From a virus: a DNA stretch of 42,276 bases. Within the stretch, counting starts at the first letter, position 1. Every line of letters begins with the position of its first letter. The notes beneath the pieces are model-generated. The model was not told the origin of the DNA. It was given only the letters and a program-made list of their open reading frames with translations, and searched no databases. The DNA lies in IMG/VR virus record IMGVR_UViG_3300042475_003318, positions 1-42,276 of that record. The stretch is one strand, 5' to 3'. The translations under genes and the position numbers were made by a program. This document shows positions 21,732 to 28,769 of the stretch, piece by piece.

Positions 21732-21929
21732 ATGCAACCAGCCAGAACCGGTCATGTGCCACAGAAGAAGGCCAAGCTTAACAACCACCAGAAGCCACTG
21801 AAGATCACATCATCAGAGCTCAAGACAGTCAGCCAACTGACGGCTGACCTCCGAAGGGAAGCCCCAGAGATCTTTGCCAGAGCCATTGCCAGAGGTGACA
21901 TCGTGAAGCCGTACAAGATGCGTAATTAG
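21732..21929 (+). CDS. Small basic hypothetical protein
   Basis: A 65-residue basic protein from ATG 21732, one nt after the previous stop. HQKPLKITSSELKTVSQLTA followed by an acidic/basic helix and KPYKMRN. No family recognised. It sits between two paralogous genes. Confidence 0.5.
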   Translation: MQPARTGHVPQKKAKLNNHQKPLKITSSELKTVSQLTADLRREAPEIFARAIARGDIVKPYKMRN

Positions 21930-21932
21930 ATC

Positions 21933-22385
21933 ATGAATGGCGAAGAAACCGCAGACAATTGGTCACCTTACAGGGAAGAGTTGACCCAAGAACTCAAGTC
22001 ACTGCTTCGCCACATGCTTGATGTCGAGAGGGCCGGCAACGACCTGGTTGGTGACATCATACACGGCCGAGCTTTGCAAGACCTCAAAGACACACGTTAT
22101 GAGTTGCTACAGCCCGTAGGAGGAGTAAGAAATAGGTTAAGAGATTTGTTTAACCGAAACAGAGAATACAGACTGTCGTATCTGACCCGCGAGATACACA
22201 GCTATATCTTTGATATGGTAAGTCTAGAGGACGAGCCGTTAAATGCGTATGTAATTCGGACTCGTGATGGCCTAGTGAATCTTATTGTTGAGTTGCTGGA
22301 ACAACTGGGCTCCTATGACTCTGAGGCCAAAGCCTTGGTGGGCCAGTTCACACCATCTGAACCTTGGCAGCCACACACGGAGTAA
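21933..22385 (+). CDS. Helical paralogue pair, member 2
   Basis: A 150-residue helical protein, paralogue of 21326. Shared landmarks are NDLVGDIIHG and GVRNRLRDLF, followed by a Tyr-rich helix. It ends in a Pro/Trp-rich tail (TPSEPWQPHTE). Function unknown; the duplication and the tail may mean a structural or binding role. Confidence 0.6.
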   Translation: MNGEETADNWSPYREELTQELKSLLRHMLDVERAGNDLVGDIIHGRALQDLKDTRYELLQPVGGVRNRLRDLFNRNREYRLSYLTREIHSYIFDMVSLEDEPLNAYVIRTRDGLVNLIVELLEQLGSYDSEAKALVGQFTPSEPWQPHTE

Positions 22386-22415
22386 GTGTTTACAAATCTT
22401 ACCTCTCTGCTCAAG

Positions 22416-22553
22416 ATGCACCCTGTGCTTTACGTTGTACTATTCACCTGTGTCTTCATGTTTGGTTTTTGGTCTGGCTACCGCTGGTGCATGAGCGATG
22501 AGGCTGAGATTCAGAAGCGCCGGCTGGAGGACACCGACTTCGACCCCAGATAG
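22416..22553 (+). CDS. Small single-pass membrane protein
   Basis: A 45-residue protein with one N-terminal transmembrane helix (PVLYVVLFTCVFMFGFWSGY) and a charged tail ending DFDPR. Position and length fit a small host-membrane or lysis-related peptide. A TTTACA box at 22389 lacks a good -10 partner, so no promoter is claimed. Confidence 0.45.
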   Translation: MHPVLYVVLFTCVFMFGFWSGYRWCMSDEAEIQKRRLEDTDFDPR

Positions 22554-22560
22554 CCAGTGG

Positions 22561-22680
22561 ATGCCTTGTTCTTATAGGTGGACAGACAGACGAGCGATGT
22601 GGTACACGGACTGGGAGAACCCGGTCGACTCATTGACACACATTGACAGCTGGAAAGACAGCTTAGCTCTGTACTCTTGA
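22561..22680 (+). CDS. Possible small peptide gene (39 aa)
   Basis: ATG 22561 opens a Trp-rich, acidic 39-codon frame (MPCSYRWTDRRAMWYTDWEN) ending at TGA 22678. Tight spacing after the membrane peptide supports it, but no homology is known to me. It may be spurious. Confidence 0.25.
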   Translation: MPCSYRWTDRRAMWYTDWENPVDSLTHIDSWKDSLALYS

Positions 22681-22694
22681 CTCGTGTAACGTAA

Positions 22695-22740
22695 GTGCTT
22701 GTTGAGCTGAGGGTGACCATAGAGGCTGTGACGCAAGCAC
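22695..22740 (+). other. Possible structured RNA or leader
   Basis: GTGCTTG (22695) and CAAGCAC (to 22740) form a 7-bp outer stem around about 32 nt containing GGTGACC. About 40 nt later GGTCATGACC is a 10-bp palindrome. The stretch lies between the small peptide genes and the protease gene and could be a leader regulating it. I recognise no known riboswitch. Confidence 0.3.
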
Positions 22741-22805
22741 ACGGAAAAGGAGCAGTTAAATTGTAGTTGGGGTCATGACCAACCCATCTATCTGTCCAAT
22801 CTTTT

Positions 22806-24032
22806 ATGGCCCAACTAGACTTCAACCAAATGCTAGACCTGTGCTGGAAAACAGCGCTTGGTATCACCAAACAAGCCAAATTCTACCAGGCTTCATCGCC
22901 AAAGGGCCTTAGCTTTATCCATTGCATCTTCAGAGGTAATGAGCAGTACGACACCATCATGGTGAACTGCACCAGCCGAGGCAAGATCAGTATCACCACG
23001 ATTGATTCACCTTACATGGACGATTGTGTGATTCACCCGCCAATCAAGATGTCCCAGGTTGAGTCTGAGCAGTACCTGACTGCTGCTGGCTATGACAAGT
23101 GGACGGTCGTTCTGCTCAGAGAGCCGCTGTACTCTGTCAAGTATCCGCCTCTCTACATCTACACAGTACCCAACGCGGGCTACATCGCGGTGGATTCCAC
23201 CAATGGCAGTGTTTTCCCACTGATGGGTGCCACGAAGCTACCAACACCACCAGCTCAAGTTGACCTGATTGACCAAATCACTGGCACTTTCAACGCTCTG
23301 GTTAGTGGCACAAACAGGGAGAAGCCTCTCTTCTCTGGCTATGTTCACCCACTCAAGTGGACTCGCAACCTCAACTGCTGGGCCACATCTGTGGACATGA
23401 CTGGGGCTGTGGTGTCCATCCTTGGCCTGGGCGGTGTGGGTGGTGGCACTCTTATTACCAAGAAGCACTTGCTTCTGGCCAATCACGTTCCATATCCCGC
23501 AGTTCCATTCAAAGTCTACTTTGTTGACAAGGCAAACAACGCCTATGAGTACAGTGTGATCAAGACAACTCAGGTTGCTGGATCCGACATCATGATCGGC
23601 GAGCTAAGTTCGACCGTGTCTGATGCCTTGAAGGTCTACTCCGTCTTGCCGGCCAACTTCAGCAAGTACTTGAGCTGGAACGCGGGCTCACCCAAAGTTC
23701 CCATGCTTTGCTCTGATCAAGAGAAGAAAGCCCTGATTGGTGTCTTTGACACTCTTCAAAACTCAGATGGTGCAGTCTACGCTCAGATTTCAGCACCAAC
23801 CCAATCCAATTTGTCTCCATTCTATGAGCCATGCATTGGGGGTGATTCTGGAAACCCAGTCATGACGATCATCAATGGTGAGCCAGTGCTTATGGGTGCC
23901 TGGTATCGCCTGTGGTCCTCCTCGTGTCTCTGCTCTCACATCCCATCCAACATCCCAGCAATTAACCAGGTGTTGGCTACCTCAGGTATGAAGCTGAAGG
24001 AGGCCAACATGAGTAACTTCAAGCAATACTAA
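22806..24032 (+). CDS. Trypsin-like serine protease with N-terminal extension
   Basis: A 408-residue protein. Residues ~195-390 form a chymotrypsin fold with an apparent triad: His227 in LLLANHVPY, Asp261 in VAGSDIMIGEL, Ser348 in CIGGDSGNPVM (GDSGN active-site loop). The N-terminal ~170 residues are a separate alpha/beta domain (TTIDSPYMDDCVIHPP, YIAVDSTNGSVFP) of unknown type. No signal peptide is seen, so action in the cytoplasm or in the virion is more likely than export. The prohead protease is normally a different fold, so this is an additional protease. It precedes a small SH3-like gene and the tRNA cluster. Confidence 0.75.
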   Translation: MAQLDFNQMLDLCWKTALGITKQAKFYQASSPKGLSFIHCIFRGNEQYDTIMVNCTSRGKISITTIDSPYMDDCVIHPPIKMSQVESEQYLTAAGYDKWTVVLLREPLYSVKYPPLYIYTVPNAGYIAVDSTNGSVFPLMGATKLPTPPAQVDLIDQITGTFNALVSGTNREKPLFSGYVHPLKWTRNLNCWATSVDMTGAVVSILGLGGVGGGTLITKKHLLLANHVPYPAVPFKVYFVDKANNAYEYSVIKTTQVAGSDIMIGELSSTVSDALKVYSVLPANFSKYLSWNAGSPKVPMLCSDQEKKALIGVFDTLQNSDGAVYAQISAPTQSNLSPFYEPCIGGDSGNPVMTIINGEPVLMGAWYRLWSSSCLCSHIPSNIPAINQVLATSGMKLKEANMSNFKQY

Positions 24033-24033
24033 C

Positions 24034-24225
24034 ATGGACGCTAAATTCAATATTGGTGACAAGGTTTCAAAGGTTGGTGGTGACTACACCTTTGAAGGAA
24101 CTGTCGTGGCTGTCTTTACCAAGCTGTCAGGAGCCATTCGACTGGTGGTCGAGGACAACAGAGGAGTGCTTCATGTCTACAGCGAGAAAAATCTGAAAGC
24201 AGATGAAATAGTTTCACTAAACTGA
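24034..24225 (+). CDS. Small SH3/KOW-like protein
   Basis: A 63-residue beta protein: NIGDKVSKVGGDYTFEGTVV, then AVFTKLSGAIRLVVEDNRGV. This GD.V.K..GDY.F.G.V pattern is shared by a common family of small phage and bacterial proteins of unknown function. It starts 1 nt after the protease gene and may be expressed with it. Confidence 0.65.
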   Translation: MDAKFNIGDKVSKVGGDYTFEGTVVAVFTKLSGAIRLVVEDNRGVLHVYSEKNLKADEIVSLN

Positions 24226-24263
24226 CTTGAGGTTGTACCTTAAGAGTGTTCTTTCAATGAGAA

Positions 24264-24340
24264 CGGAATGTAGCTCAGCCCGGTAGAGCACTTGCTTTGG
24301 GAGCAAGACGTCGCAGGTTCAAATCCTGTCATTCCGACCA
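24264..24340 (+). tRNA. tRNA-Pro (TGG)
   Basis: Acceptor CGGAATG/CATTCCG, canonical D-arm, anticodon stem CTTGC/GCAAG with loop TTTGGGA (anticodon 24298-24300), T-arm GCAGGTTCAAATCCTGT, encoded CCA. CCA is a very common Pro codon in this genome. Confidence 0.95.
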
Positions 24341-24345
24341 CTTTT

Positions 24346-24470
24346 GCGGGGCTGGTGTAATTAGCACGCTGGTTCGTTAAACCGTTTCGTGAGTTGGTAC
24401 CTAGCTCACGTTAAGCTCATCCTGATCAGATGGGTTGTAGTCCTGGTAACCAATCCAGGGCCCCGCTCCA
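24346..24470 (+). ncRNA. tRNA-like element of 125 nt, aberrant core
   Basis: Between two normal tRNAs. The acceptor GCGGGGC pairs perfectly with GCCCCGC, a T discriminator and CCA follow, and GTGTAATTAGCAC is a plausible short D-arm. The middle does not fit a tRNA: one arm GGT-TCGTTAA-ACC has C at position 33, a second arm TCATC-CTGATCA-GATGG would read GAT, and a 6-bp hairpin CGTGAG/CTCACG lies between. The T-loop is TAACCAAT instead of TTCRANY. It may be a tRNA with an insertion, a fused pair of tRNA parts, or a tRNA-like decoy. Confidence 0.5.
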
Positions 24471-24476
24471 CCTTCC

Positions 24477-24551
24477 AGGGACTTAGCTCAGTGGTAGAGC
24501 TGCACCTTTACACGGTGATGGTCACAGGTTCGAGTCCTGTAGTCCCTACCA
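24477..24551 (+). tRNA. tRNA-Val (TAC)
   Basis: Acceptor AGGGACT/AGTCCCT, D-arm GCTCAGTGGTAGAGC, anticodon loop TTTACAC (TAC at 24509-24511), T-arm ACAGG-TTCGAGT-CCTGT, encoded CCA. The base pair at the foot of the anticodon stem is G-A. Confidence 0.95.
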
Positions 24552-24558
24552 ATTTCAC

Positions 24559-24870
24559 ATGAATCACATGACCCGCAAAAGTGGTGAGAGCGTCTGGAGC
24601 ATCTACATGATTGAATGCGCAGATGACACCATCTACACTGGTGTCTCAATCAACATTGAGCGTAGACTCAAGAAGCACATCTCTGGCAAGGGGGCCAAAT
24701 ACCTGAGACCAGCCTGTCGCCAGCCATTCAAGTTTGTCGTTTCAGTCACATGCGACAGCAAGTCCACGGCCCTTAAGACAGAGATTAAAGTCAAGGATTT
24801 GACGCATGACCAAAAGCGTGAGCTTATGACTGTGTGGAAGTCCAATCCGGTTCATATCATAGCTCAGTGA
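24559..24870 (+). CDS. GIY-YIG nuclease-like protein (YhbQ/UPF0213 type)
   Basis: A 103-residue single-domain protein. WSIYMIECADDTIYTGVSIN holds the two half-motifs (..IY.. and ..IYTG), followed by IERRLKKHISGKGAKYLR with the conserved Arg and the GKGAKYxR signature. These are small GIY-YIG nucleases involved in DNA repair or restriction. It starts 7 nt after tRNA-Val and ends 1 nt before a glycosyltransferase. Confidence 0.8.
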   Translation: MNHMTRKSGESVWSIYMIECADDTIYTGVSINIERRLKKHISGKGAKYLRPACRQPFKFVVSVTCDSKSTALKTEIKVKDLTHDQKRELMTVWKSNPVHIIAQ

Positions 24871-24871
24871 C

Positions 24872-25762
24872 ATGCACATCACAGCCATTGTTCCCATCTA
24901 CAATGAGGAGCCCATGCTCCCATTCTTTCTGGACTATTACACTCGCATCTGCGATTACATTGTCTTCTTCGACGGCAAGTCCACAGACCGTTCCAGAGAG
25001 ATCATTCTCAATTACATGGGCACAACGTCGTGCCACATTGAGCTAAGAGTCAATCCATCTGTTGGCACTGTCGACATCTACAATCCGTCTTTCTCCCAGT
25101 GTCCCAACCAGTCACTGCACTACATTCGTACACATGGCTGGCGTAGTCTCTTTCAAGAGATTGAGGGTCTGCCAGAGTGGGTTTTCGTTGTGGACTGCGA
25201 TGAGTTTGTTTGGCACCCCATGGGTGTCAGGACCAAGCTACAGAGGTACGATTCTCAAGGCATCTCGTTCCCATCACCCACCAACATTCAGATGCTGTCA
25301 CGTGAGTTTCCAAAGCACGACTCGTCTGCCATGCTCCATCGCTTGGTGCCACAGGGTTACATTGACCCCTCCATTGAAGGCGTCAAGCGACTGGCCTTCA
25401 ACACCAAATACAAGAAGGATTTCCACTTCAAGGAGTTTGGCTATCGTGTCCCTGGTGAGAACACCTTTGACCACGAGCCCATCATTGACAGACTTAAAGT
25501 CCTGCATTATCCTAAATTGGGTTTCAACTTTTTCAAGAGGCGTGTTTCACAGAAAGGTGATAGAGTCTCAGACGCCAACAAACAGTTTGGCCTGAGCTAC
25601 CACTATGCTGATCAGGCCGGAATGACTGAGGAACAGTTTGAGGCGCTTTATAGGCACCCTGGTTTTGTGTCTGATATCCACAACCCTCACGCATACCCAA
25701 ACTTCTGTGTTCTTCCACATGAAGTAAGAGATCGCTCGCCAAACTCACCATTTATCCAATAG
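24872..25762 (+). CDS. Glycosyltransferase, GT2/GT92-like
   Basis: A 296-residue protein. ITAIVPIYNEEPMLPFFLDY is a classical GT2-type N-terminus, and WVFVVDCDEFVWHP carries the DxDEF metal motif of GT92/GT2-type enzymes. RLAFNTKYKKDFHFKEFGYR and FFKRRVSQKGDR give the acceptor-side region. It probably adds a sugar to a glycan. Two nt separate it from the DUF3310 gene. Confidence 0.75.
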   Translation: MHITAIVPIYNEEPMLPFFLDYYTRICDYIVFFDGKSTDRSREIILNYMGTTSCHIELRVNPSVGTVDIYNPSFSQCPNQSLHYIRTHGWRSLFQEIEGLPEWVFVVDCDEFVWHPMGVRTKLQRYDSQGISFPSPTNIQMLSREFPKHDSSAMLHRLVPQGYIDPSIEGVKRLAFNTKYKKDFHFKEFGYRVPGENTFDHEPIIDRLKVLHYPKLGFNFFKRRVSQKGDRVSDANKQFGLSYHYADQAGMTEEQFEALYRHPGFVSDIHNPHAYPNFCVLPHEVRDRSPNSPFIQ

Positions 25763-25763
25763 T

Positions 25764-26003
25764 ATGCCAGTCACTAAAGAAGGAAACACGCCAGTAGATC
25801 ACCCAGTCCATTACAACAGTCATCCATCTGGTGTGGAGTGCATTGACATTGTGGAGCACATGAACTTCAACTTGGGCAATGCTATGAAGTACATCTGGCG
25901 GGCTGATCTCAAGGCTGATGCCATTGAAGATCTTCAGAAGGCTGCCTTTTACATCAAGCGTGAACTTAAACGTCGTGGTGTACATGAAGACACCAAGTCG
26001 TAG
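25764..26003 (+). CDS. DUF3310 family protein
   Basis: A 79-residue protein with the family signature: DHPVHYNSHPSGVECIDIVE and HMNFNLGNAMKYIWRAD. DUF3310 members are widespread in phages, sometimes called nucleotide kinase-like, but their activity is not established. It is followed directly by tRNA-Arg. Confidence 0.85.
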   Translation: MPVTKEGNTPVDHPVHYNSHPSGVECIDIVEHMNFNLGNAMKYIWRADLKADAIEDLQKAAFYIKRELKRRGVHEDTKS

Positions 26004-26014
26004 GGTGGTTTCAC

Positions 26015-26089
26015 GGGCTCATAGTTAAATGGACATAACACGGACCTTCTAAGTCCGCTTTCCAGGTTCGATTCCTGGTGAGCCTGCCA
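26015..26089 (+). tRNA. tRNA-Arg (TCT)
   Basis: Acceptor GGGCTCA/TGAGCCT (one G-T pair), anticodon stem CGGAC/GTCCG with loop CTTCTAA (TCT at 26048-26050), T-arm CCAGGTTCGATTCCTGG, encoded CCA. AGA and AGG are frequent Arg codons in this window. Confidence 0.95.
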
Positions 26090-26097
26090 TTCATTTA

Positions 26098-26172
26098 GCC
26101 AGCTTAGCTCAGCGGCAGAGCGCTCGCTTTGTAAGCGAAGGGTCGTCGGTTCAATCCCGACAGCTGGCTCCA
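26098..26172 (+). tRNA. tRNA-Thr (TGT)
   Basis: Acceptor GCCAGCT/AGCTGGC, D-arm GCTCAGCGGCAGAGC, anticodon loop TTTGTAA (TGT at 26130-26132), T-arm GTCGGTTCAATCCCGAC, encoded CCA. Confidence 0.95.
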
Positions 26173-26232
26173 CTTTCCATGAGAATCGTACAAATCGGCT
26201 GCAACAAGCAGTACGCTCCTTAAAAAAACTTG

Positions 26233-26261
26233 TTTACAAATTTCTTGGGTCCGGGTATACT
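26233..26261 (+). promoter_or_regulatory. Strong sigma70-like promoter, leaderless
   Basis: TTTACA, 17 bp, TATACT. The ATG at 26268 begins 7 nt after the -10, where transcription should start. Confidence 0.85.
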
Positions 26262-26267
26262 CGGCCC

Positions 26268-26831
26268 ATGACTAAGCAAGCAATTCTCCCTGGCCTCTCA
26301 ATGCCCATGTTTCCCATGCGGCCAAAGAGTGGCCGTCAAATCACCTCTAAGACAGACGTCAAGGACATTTTCACTCGCATCAAAGGTGGGTGGACAGTCC
26401 AGCTCAAGATCAACGGGGACCGTGCTCAGGTGGGTGTCAACGAGAATGGTATCCATGTGGCTAATCGCCACGGTGGGTGGTATGGCCTGACGGTGGACCT
26501 CACTGAGTGGAAGCAGTTGCCAGCTGGCACACTGCTGGATGGCGAGGTCTTCAAGAAGAAATTCTACCCATTTGAGGTGGTGGCCTACGAAGGTCAGAGT
26601 CTGGACCGAAGCACTCCCGCTGAGCGTGAAGCCAAAGCCAAGTGGCTCTGCGATCAAGTGGGTGTTGACTGGCTGTATGAGCCCACACAATCAGTCCTGT
26701 CAAAAATGAGGGCCAACATGCCCACCATCGAGGGTGTGGTTCTCAAAATGGCCAACACACCCTACATTCCATTGTCCACGGCCACCCGTGAGAGTGATAC
26801 CTGGATCAAGTGGAAGTGGCAAGGAGCCTGA
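26268..26831 (+). CDS. Minimal ATP-dependent DNA/RNA ligase-like adenylation domain
   Basis: A 187-residue protein with the nucleotidyltransferase motifs of covalent ligases: motif I LKINGDR (candidate nucleophile Lys47), motif III-like LLDGEVF near 88, motif IV EGVVLKMANTPY near 156, and a motif V-like WIKWKW near the C-terminus. The usual C-terminal OB domain is missing, so it is smaller than most ATP-dependent DNA ligases. It may seal nicks in DNA or RNA, or only transfer AMP. It is predicted to be leaderless from the promoter at 26233. Confidence 0.75.
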   Translation: MTKQAILPGLSMPMFPMRPKSGRQITSKTDVKDIFTRIKGGWTVQLKINGDRAQVGVNENGIHVANRHGGWYGLTVDLTEWKQLPAGTLLDGEVFKKKFYPFEVVAYEGQSLDRSTPAEREAKAKWLCDQVGVDWLYEPTQSVLSKMRANMPTIEGVVLKMANTPYIPLSTATRESDTWIKWKWQGA

Positions 26832-26858
26832 TACAAAACCTATTTTGTTCTTAGATCC

Positions 26859-27797
26859 ATGAAGATTTTCGTGGCTGGGCACAAAGGTCTCGTGGGGTCA
26901 GCGATAATTCGCGGCCTAAATCGCACTTGGGCCAACAGAAAAAATCTGGGTGTCCTTACCTGTGATCGTCGCAATGTAGACTTGAGGGACCAAGCCTCTG
27001 TGATGGCTTGGTTCAAGGAACACTCCCCAGACGTGGTGTATCTTGCGGCTGCCACTGTGGGTGGCATTGTGGCCAACTCAACACGTCCAGGTGATTTCAT
27101 ACTGGACAATCTTCAGATTCAAAACAACGTCATACATGCCTCCTTGTTTTGTGACGTAAAACGTCTTGTCTTTTTTGGCTCATCCTGCATCTACCCAAAG
27201 ATGGCCAAGCAACCCATCAAGGAGTCAGAGCTCCTGTCTGGGCCATTGGAACCCACCAACCAAGCCTATTCTGTGGCTAAGATTGCAGGCTACATGATGT
27301 GTGAGGCCTTTAGGGTTCAACATGGGTTCAACTATGTGGCATTAATGCCCACAAATCTGTATGGACCCAATGACAATTACTCCCCCACAGCGTCCCACGT
27401 CATTCCAGGTCTTATCGCCAAGTTGCATGCAGCCAAGATCAAAGGTGATCCCACCTATTCTTGCTGGGGAACAGGGTCAGCTCTTAGAGAGTTTCTCTAC
27501 TCAGATGACCTGGCTGATGCGGCTATTAGTCTCGCAGAGATGAGTGAGGTCAGTGGCTTGGTCAATGTTGGCTATGGTTCTGACATCTCAATCAGAGACT
27601 TGGTCTACAAAGTTGCCAAGGTTGTGGGCTACAAGGGCGAAATTGTGTGGGATCCATCTAAACCAGATGGCACACCTCGCAAGATTCTCGATTCCAGCCG
27701 CCTTAGAAACATCACCTCATGGACCCCAAAGGTGGACCTGGACAAGGGTCTGCCAATCGCCTACAGCGACTTTTTAACAAACTCAGTCCGTATTTAA
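26859..27797 (+). CDS. fcl: GDP-L-fucose synthase (GDP-4-keto-6-deoxymannose epimerase/reductase)
   Basis: A 312-residue SDR with the full GDP-fucose synthase motif set: VAGHKGLVGSAI (NADP loop), GSSCIYPK near 106, QAYSVAKIAGYMM near 134 with catalytic Tyr and Lys, NLYGPNDN, LREFLYSDDLADA, VNVGYGSDISI, and WDPSKPDGTPRK. It converts GDP-4-keto-6-deoxymannose to GDP-L-fucose in the cytoplasm. The dehydratase gmd that makes its substrate is not in the window, so the phage may use host GDP-keto sugar. This is the most confidently assigned sugar enzyme here. Confidence 0.9.
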   Translation: MKIFVAGHKGLVGSAIIRGLNRTWANRKNLGVLTCDRRNVDLRDQASVMAWFKEHSPDVVYLAAATVGGIVANSTRPGDFILDNLQIQNNVIHASLFCDVKRLVFFGSSCIYPKMAKQPIKESELLSGPLEPTNQAYSVAKIAGYMMCEAFRVQHGFNYVALMPTNLYGPNDNYSPTASHVIPGLIAKLHAAKIKGDPTYSCWGTGSALREFLYSDDLADAAISLAEMSEVSGLVNVGYGSDISIRDLVYKVAKVVGYKGEIVWDPSKPDGTPRKILDSSRLRNITSWTPKVDLDKGLPIAYSDFLTNSVRI

Positions 27798-27800
27798 GCC

Positions 27801-28637
27801 ATGAAGTTTTCTAAGATGCTGATTGAGGTTGAGGTTGGTGGTGACAACTCTGTCATCACTGATCTTCAAAACCAAGGTTTTACGGTTGAGCCGAATGACG
27901 AGGGTTCCAATCAGTATACCGTTTCAAAAAATGGTCAAACTGCTCTTTTGGATTTGTCCACTGAGGAGAGCATGGCTGACTCGTTGAAAACGATTCGGGC
28001 TGCTTTTGACACGGAGACAGAGGTGGACACTGACGTGTACAGTGGTCAAAACTACCCGATCATGAGCCAAAAGAGCTCTGACCACAAGTTGGCCCAACGG
28101 GTTGCGGCGATTGGTGAAGCCGACAATCGCAACAAGATCAAACTTCCAGTGCAGGCCACATCTGCAGCGGGTGGCAAGACTTACCACCATGACGTGTATC
28201 TGATACACCCAGATGTTGCTACTAAGCAGATGCAAATGATGGTGGGCAAATCACCTGAGCCCATTGTCCAGATTGACAAGACACCCGGAAGCTGGTATGC
28301 CAGTGACTTCATGAAGGGAAGTGGTCCTCTTGCCATTGACTTTGGGTCTGGCTGGGTATTGGTCAATGCTGACGAGATTCGAGACGCTGTTGCTGAGTAC
28401 CAAACCAATGATTGGGAGGCCAGTGGCAAGCCGGATGAGCTTTGGAAAAAGATCCAGGCAAAGTTGAATGACTTGAAGTCCAAGAGAGATGATGAGCAGT
28501 CATTCTCTGAGTCCAACAAGGGACTCTGGCACAATATCCACCAGAAGAGAAAGCGTATGGGTAAGAACTACCGACCTGCCAAGCCTGGTGAGAAAGGTCG
28601 TCCAGAGTCTAAAGCTTGGAAAAATGCACAAAAATAA
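27801..28637 (+). CDS. Candidate head-associated phage protein with targeting-type N-terminus
   Basis: A 278-residue protein beginning MKFSKMLIE|V, which follows the (L/I)xE leader pattern but is a weaker match. The middle is a beta-rich domain. The C-terminus GLWHNIHQKRKRMGKNYRPA then KPGEKGRP is a basic tail of the type LWxNIHxKRKR...KPGxKG, which recurs at the end of many phage proteins. It probably is a structural or DNA-associated protein. It overlaps the membrane peptide at 28624 by 14 nt. Confidence 0.6.
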   Translation: MKFSKMLIEVEVGGDNSVITDLQNQGFTVEPNDEGSNQYTVSKNGQTALLDLSTEESMADSLKTIRAAFDTETEVDTDVYSGQNYPIMSQKSSDHKLAQRVAAIGEADNRNKIKLPVQATSAAGGKTYHHDVYLIHPDVATKQMQMMVGKSPEPIVQIDKTPGSWYASDFMKGSGPLAIDFGSGWVLVNADEIRDAVAEYQTNDWEASGKPDELWKKIQAKLNDLKSKRDDEQSFSESNKGLWHNIHQKRKRMGKNYRPAKPGEKGRPESKAWKNAQK

Positions 28638-28722
28638 TACCAAGATTCAGCTAGCCATGGCATTTTTGGCCCTGCTGTGGTTGGCTTTGGTCATTGAAGG
28701 TCTTCAGAAGTTGTGGGGCTAG
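28624..28722 (+). CDS. Small single-TM peptide
   Basis: A 32-residue peptide starting inside the previous gene's 3' end (ATG 28624). MHKNNTKIQLAMAFLALLWL begins a transmembrane helix, with a short charged tail ending KLWG. It precedes the FtsZ-like gene by 47 nt. It may be a small membrane regulator; only size and hydrophobicity support it. Confidence 0.45.
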   Translation: MHKNNTKIQLAMAFLALLWLALVIEGLQKLWG

Positions 28723-28769
28723 TCTGCCTCACTCCTCTACCTCAACCCTATTGGCAGTAGTTAGGTTGT

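Noticed and set aside
22389-22417. TTTACA box as promoter of the membrane peptide at 22416
   Set aside because: At the right spacing the -10 would be CAAGAT and would overlap the start codon; too weak to claim.
25949-26173. Minus-strand open frame of 74 codons over the tRNA-Arg and tRNA-Thr genes
   Set aside because: It is antisense to two tRNA genes; frames with VGIEPTTL-type sequences are well-known artefacts of tRNA complements.
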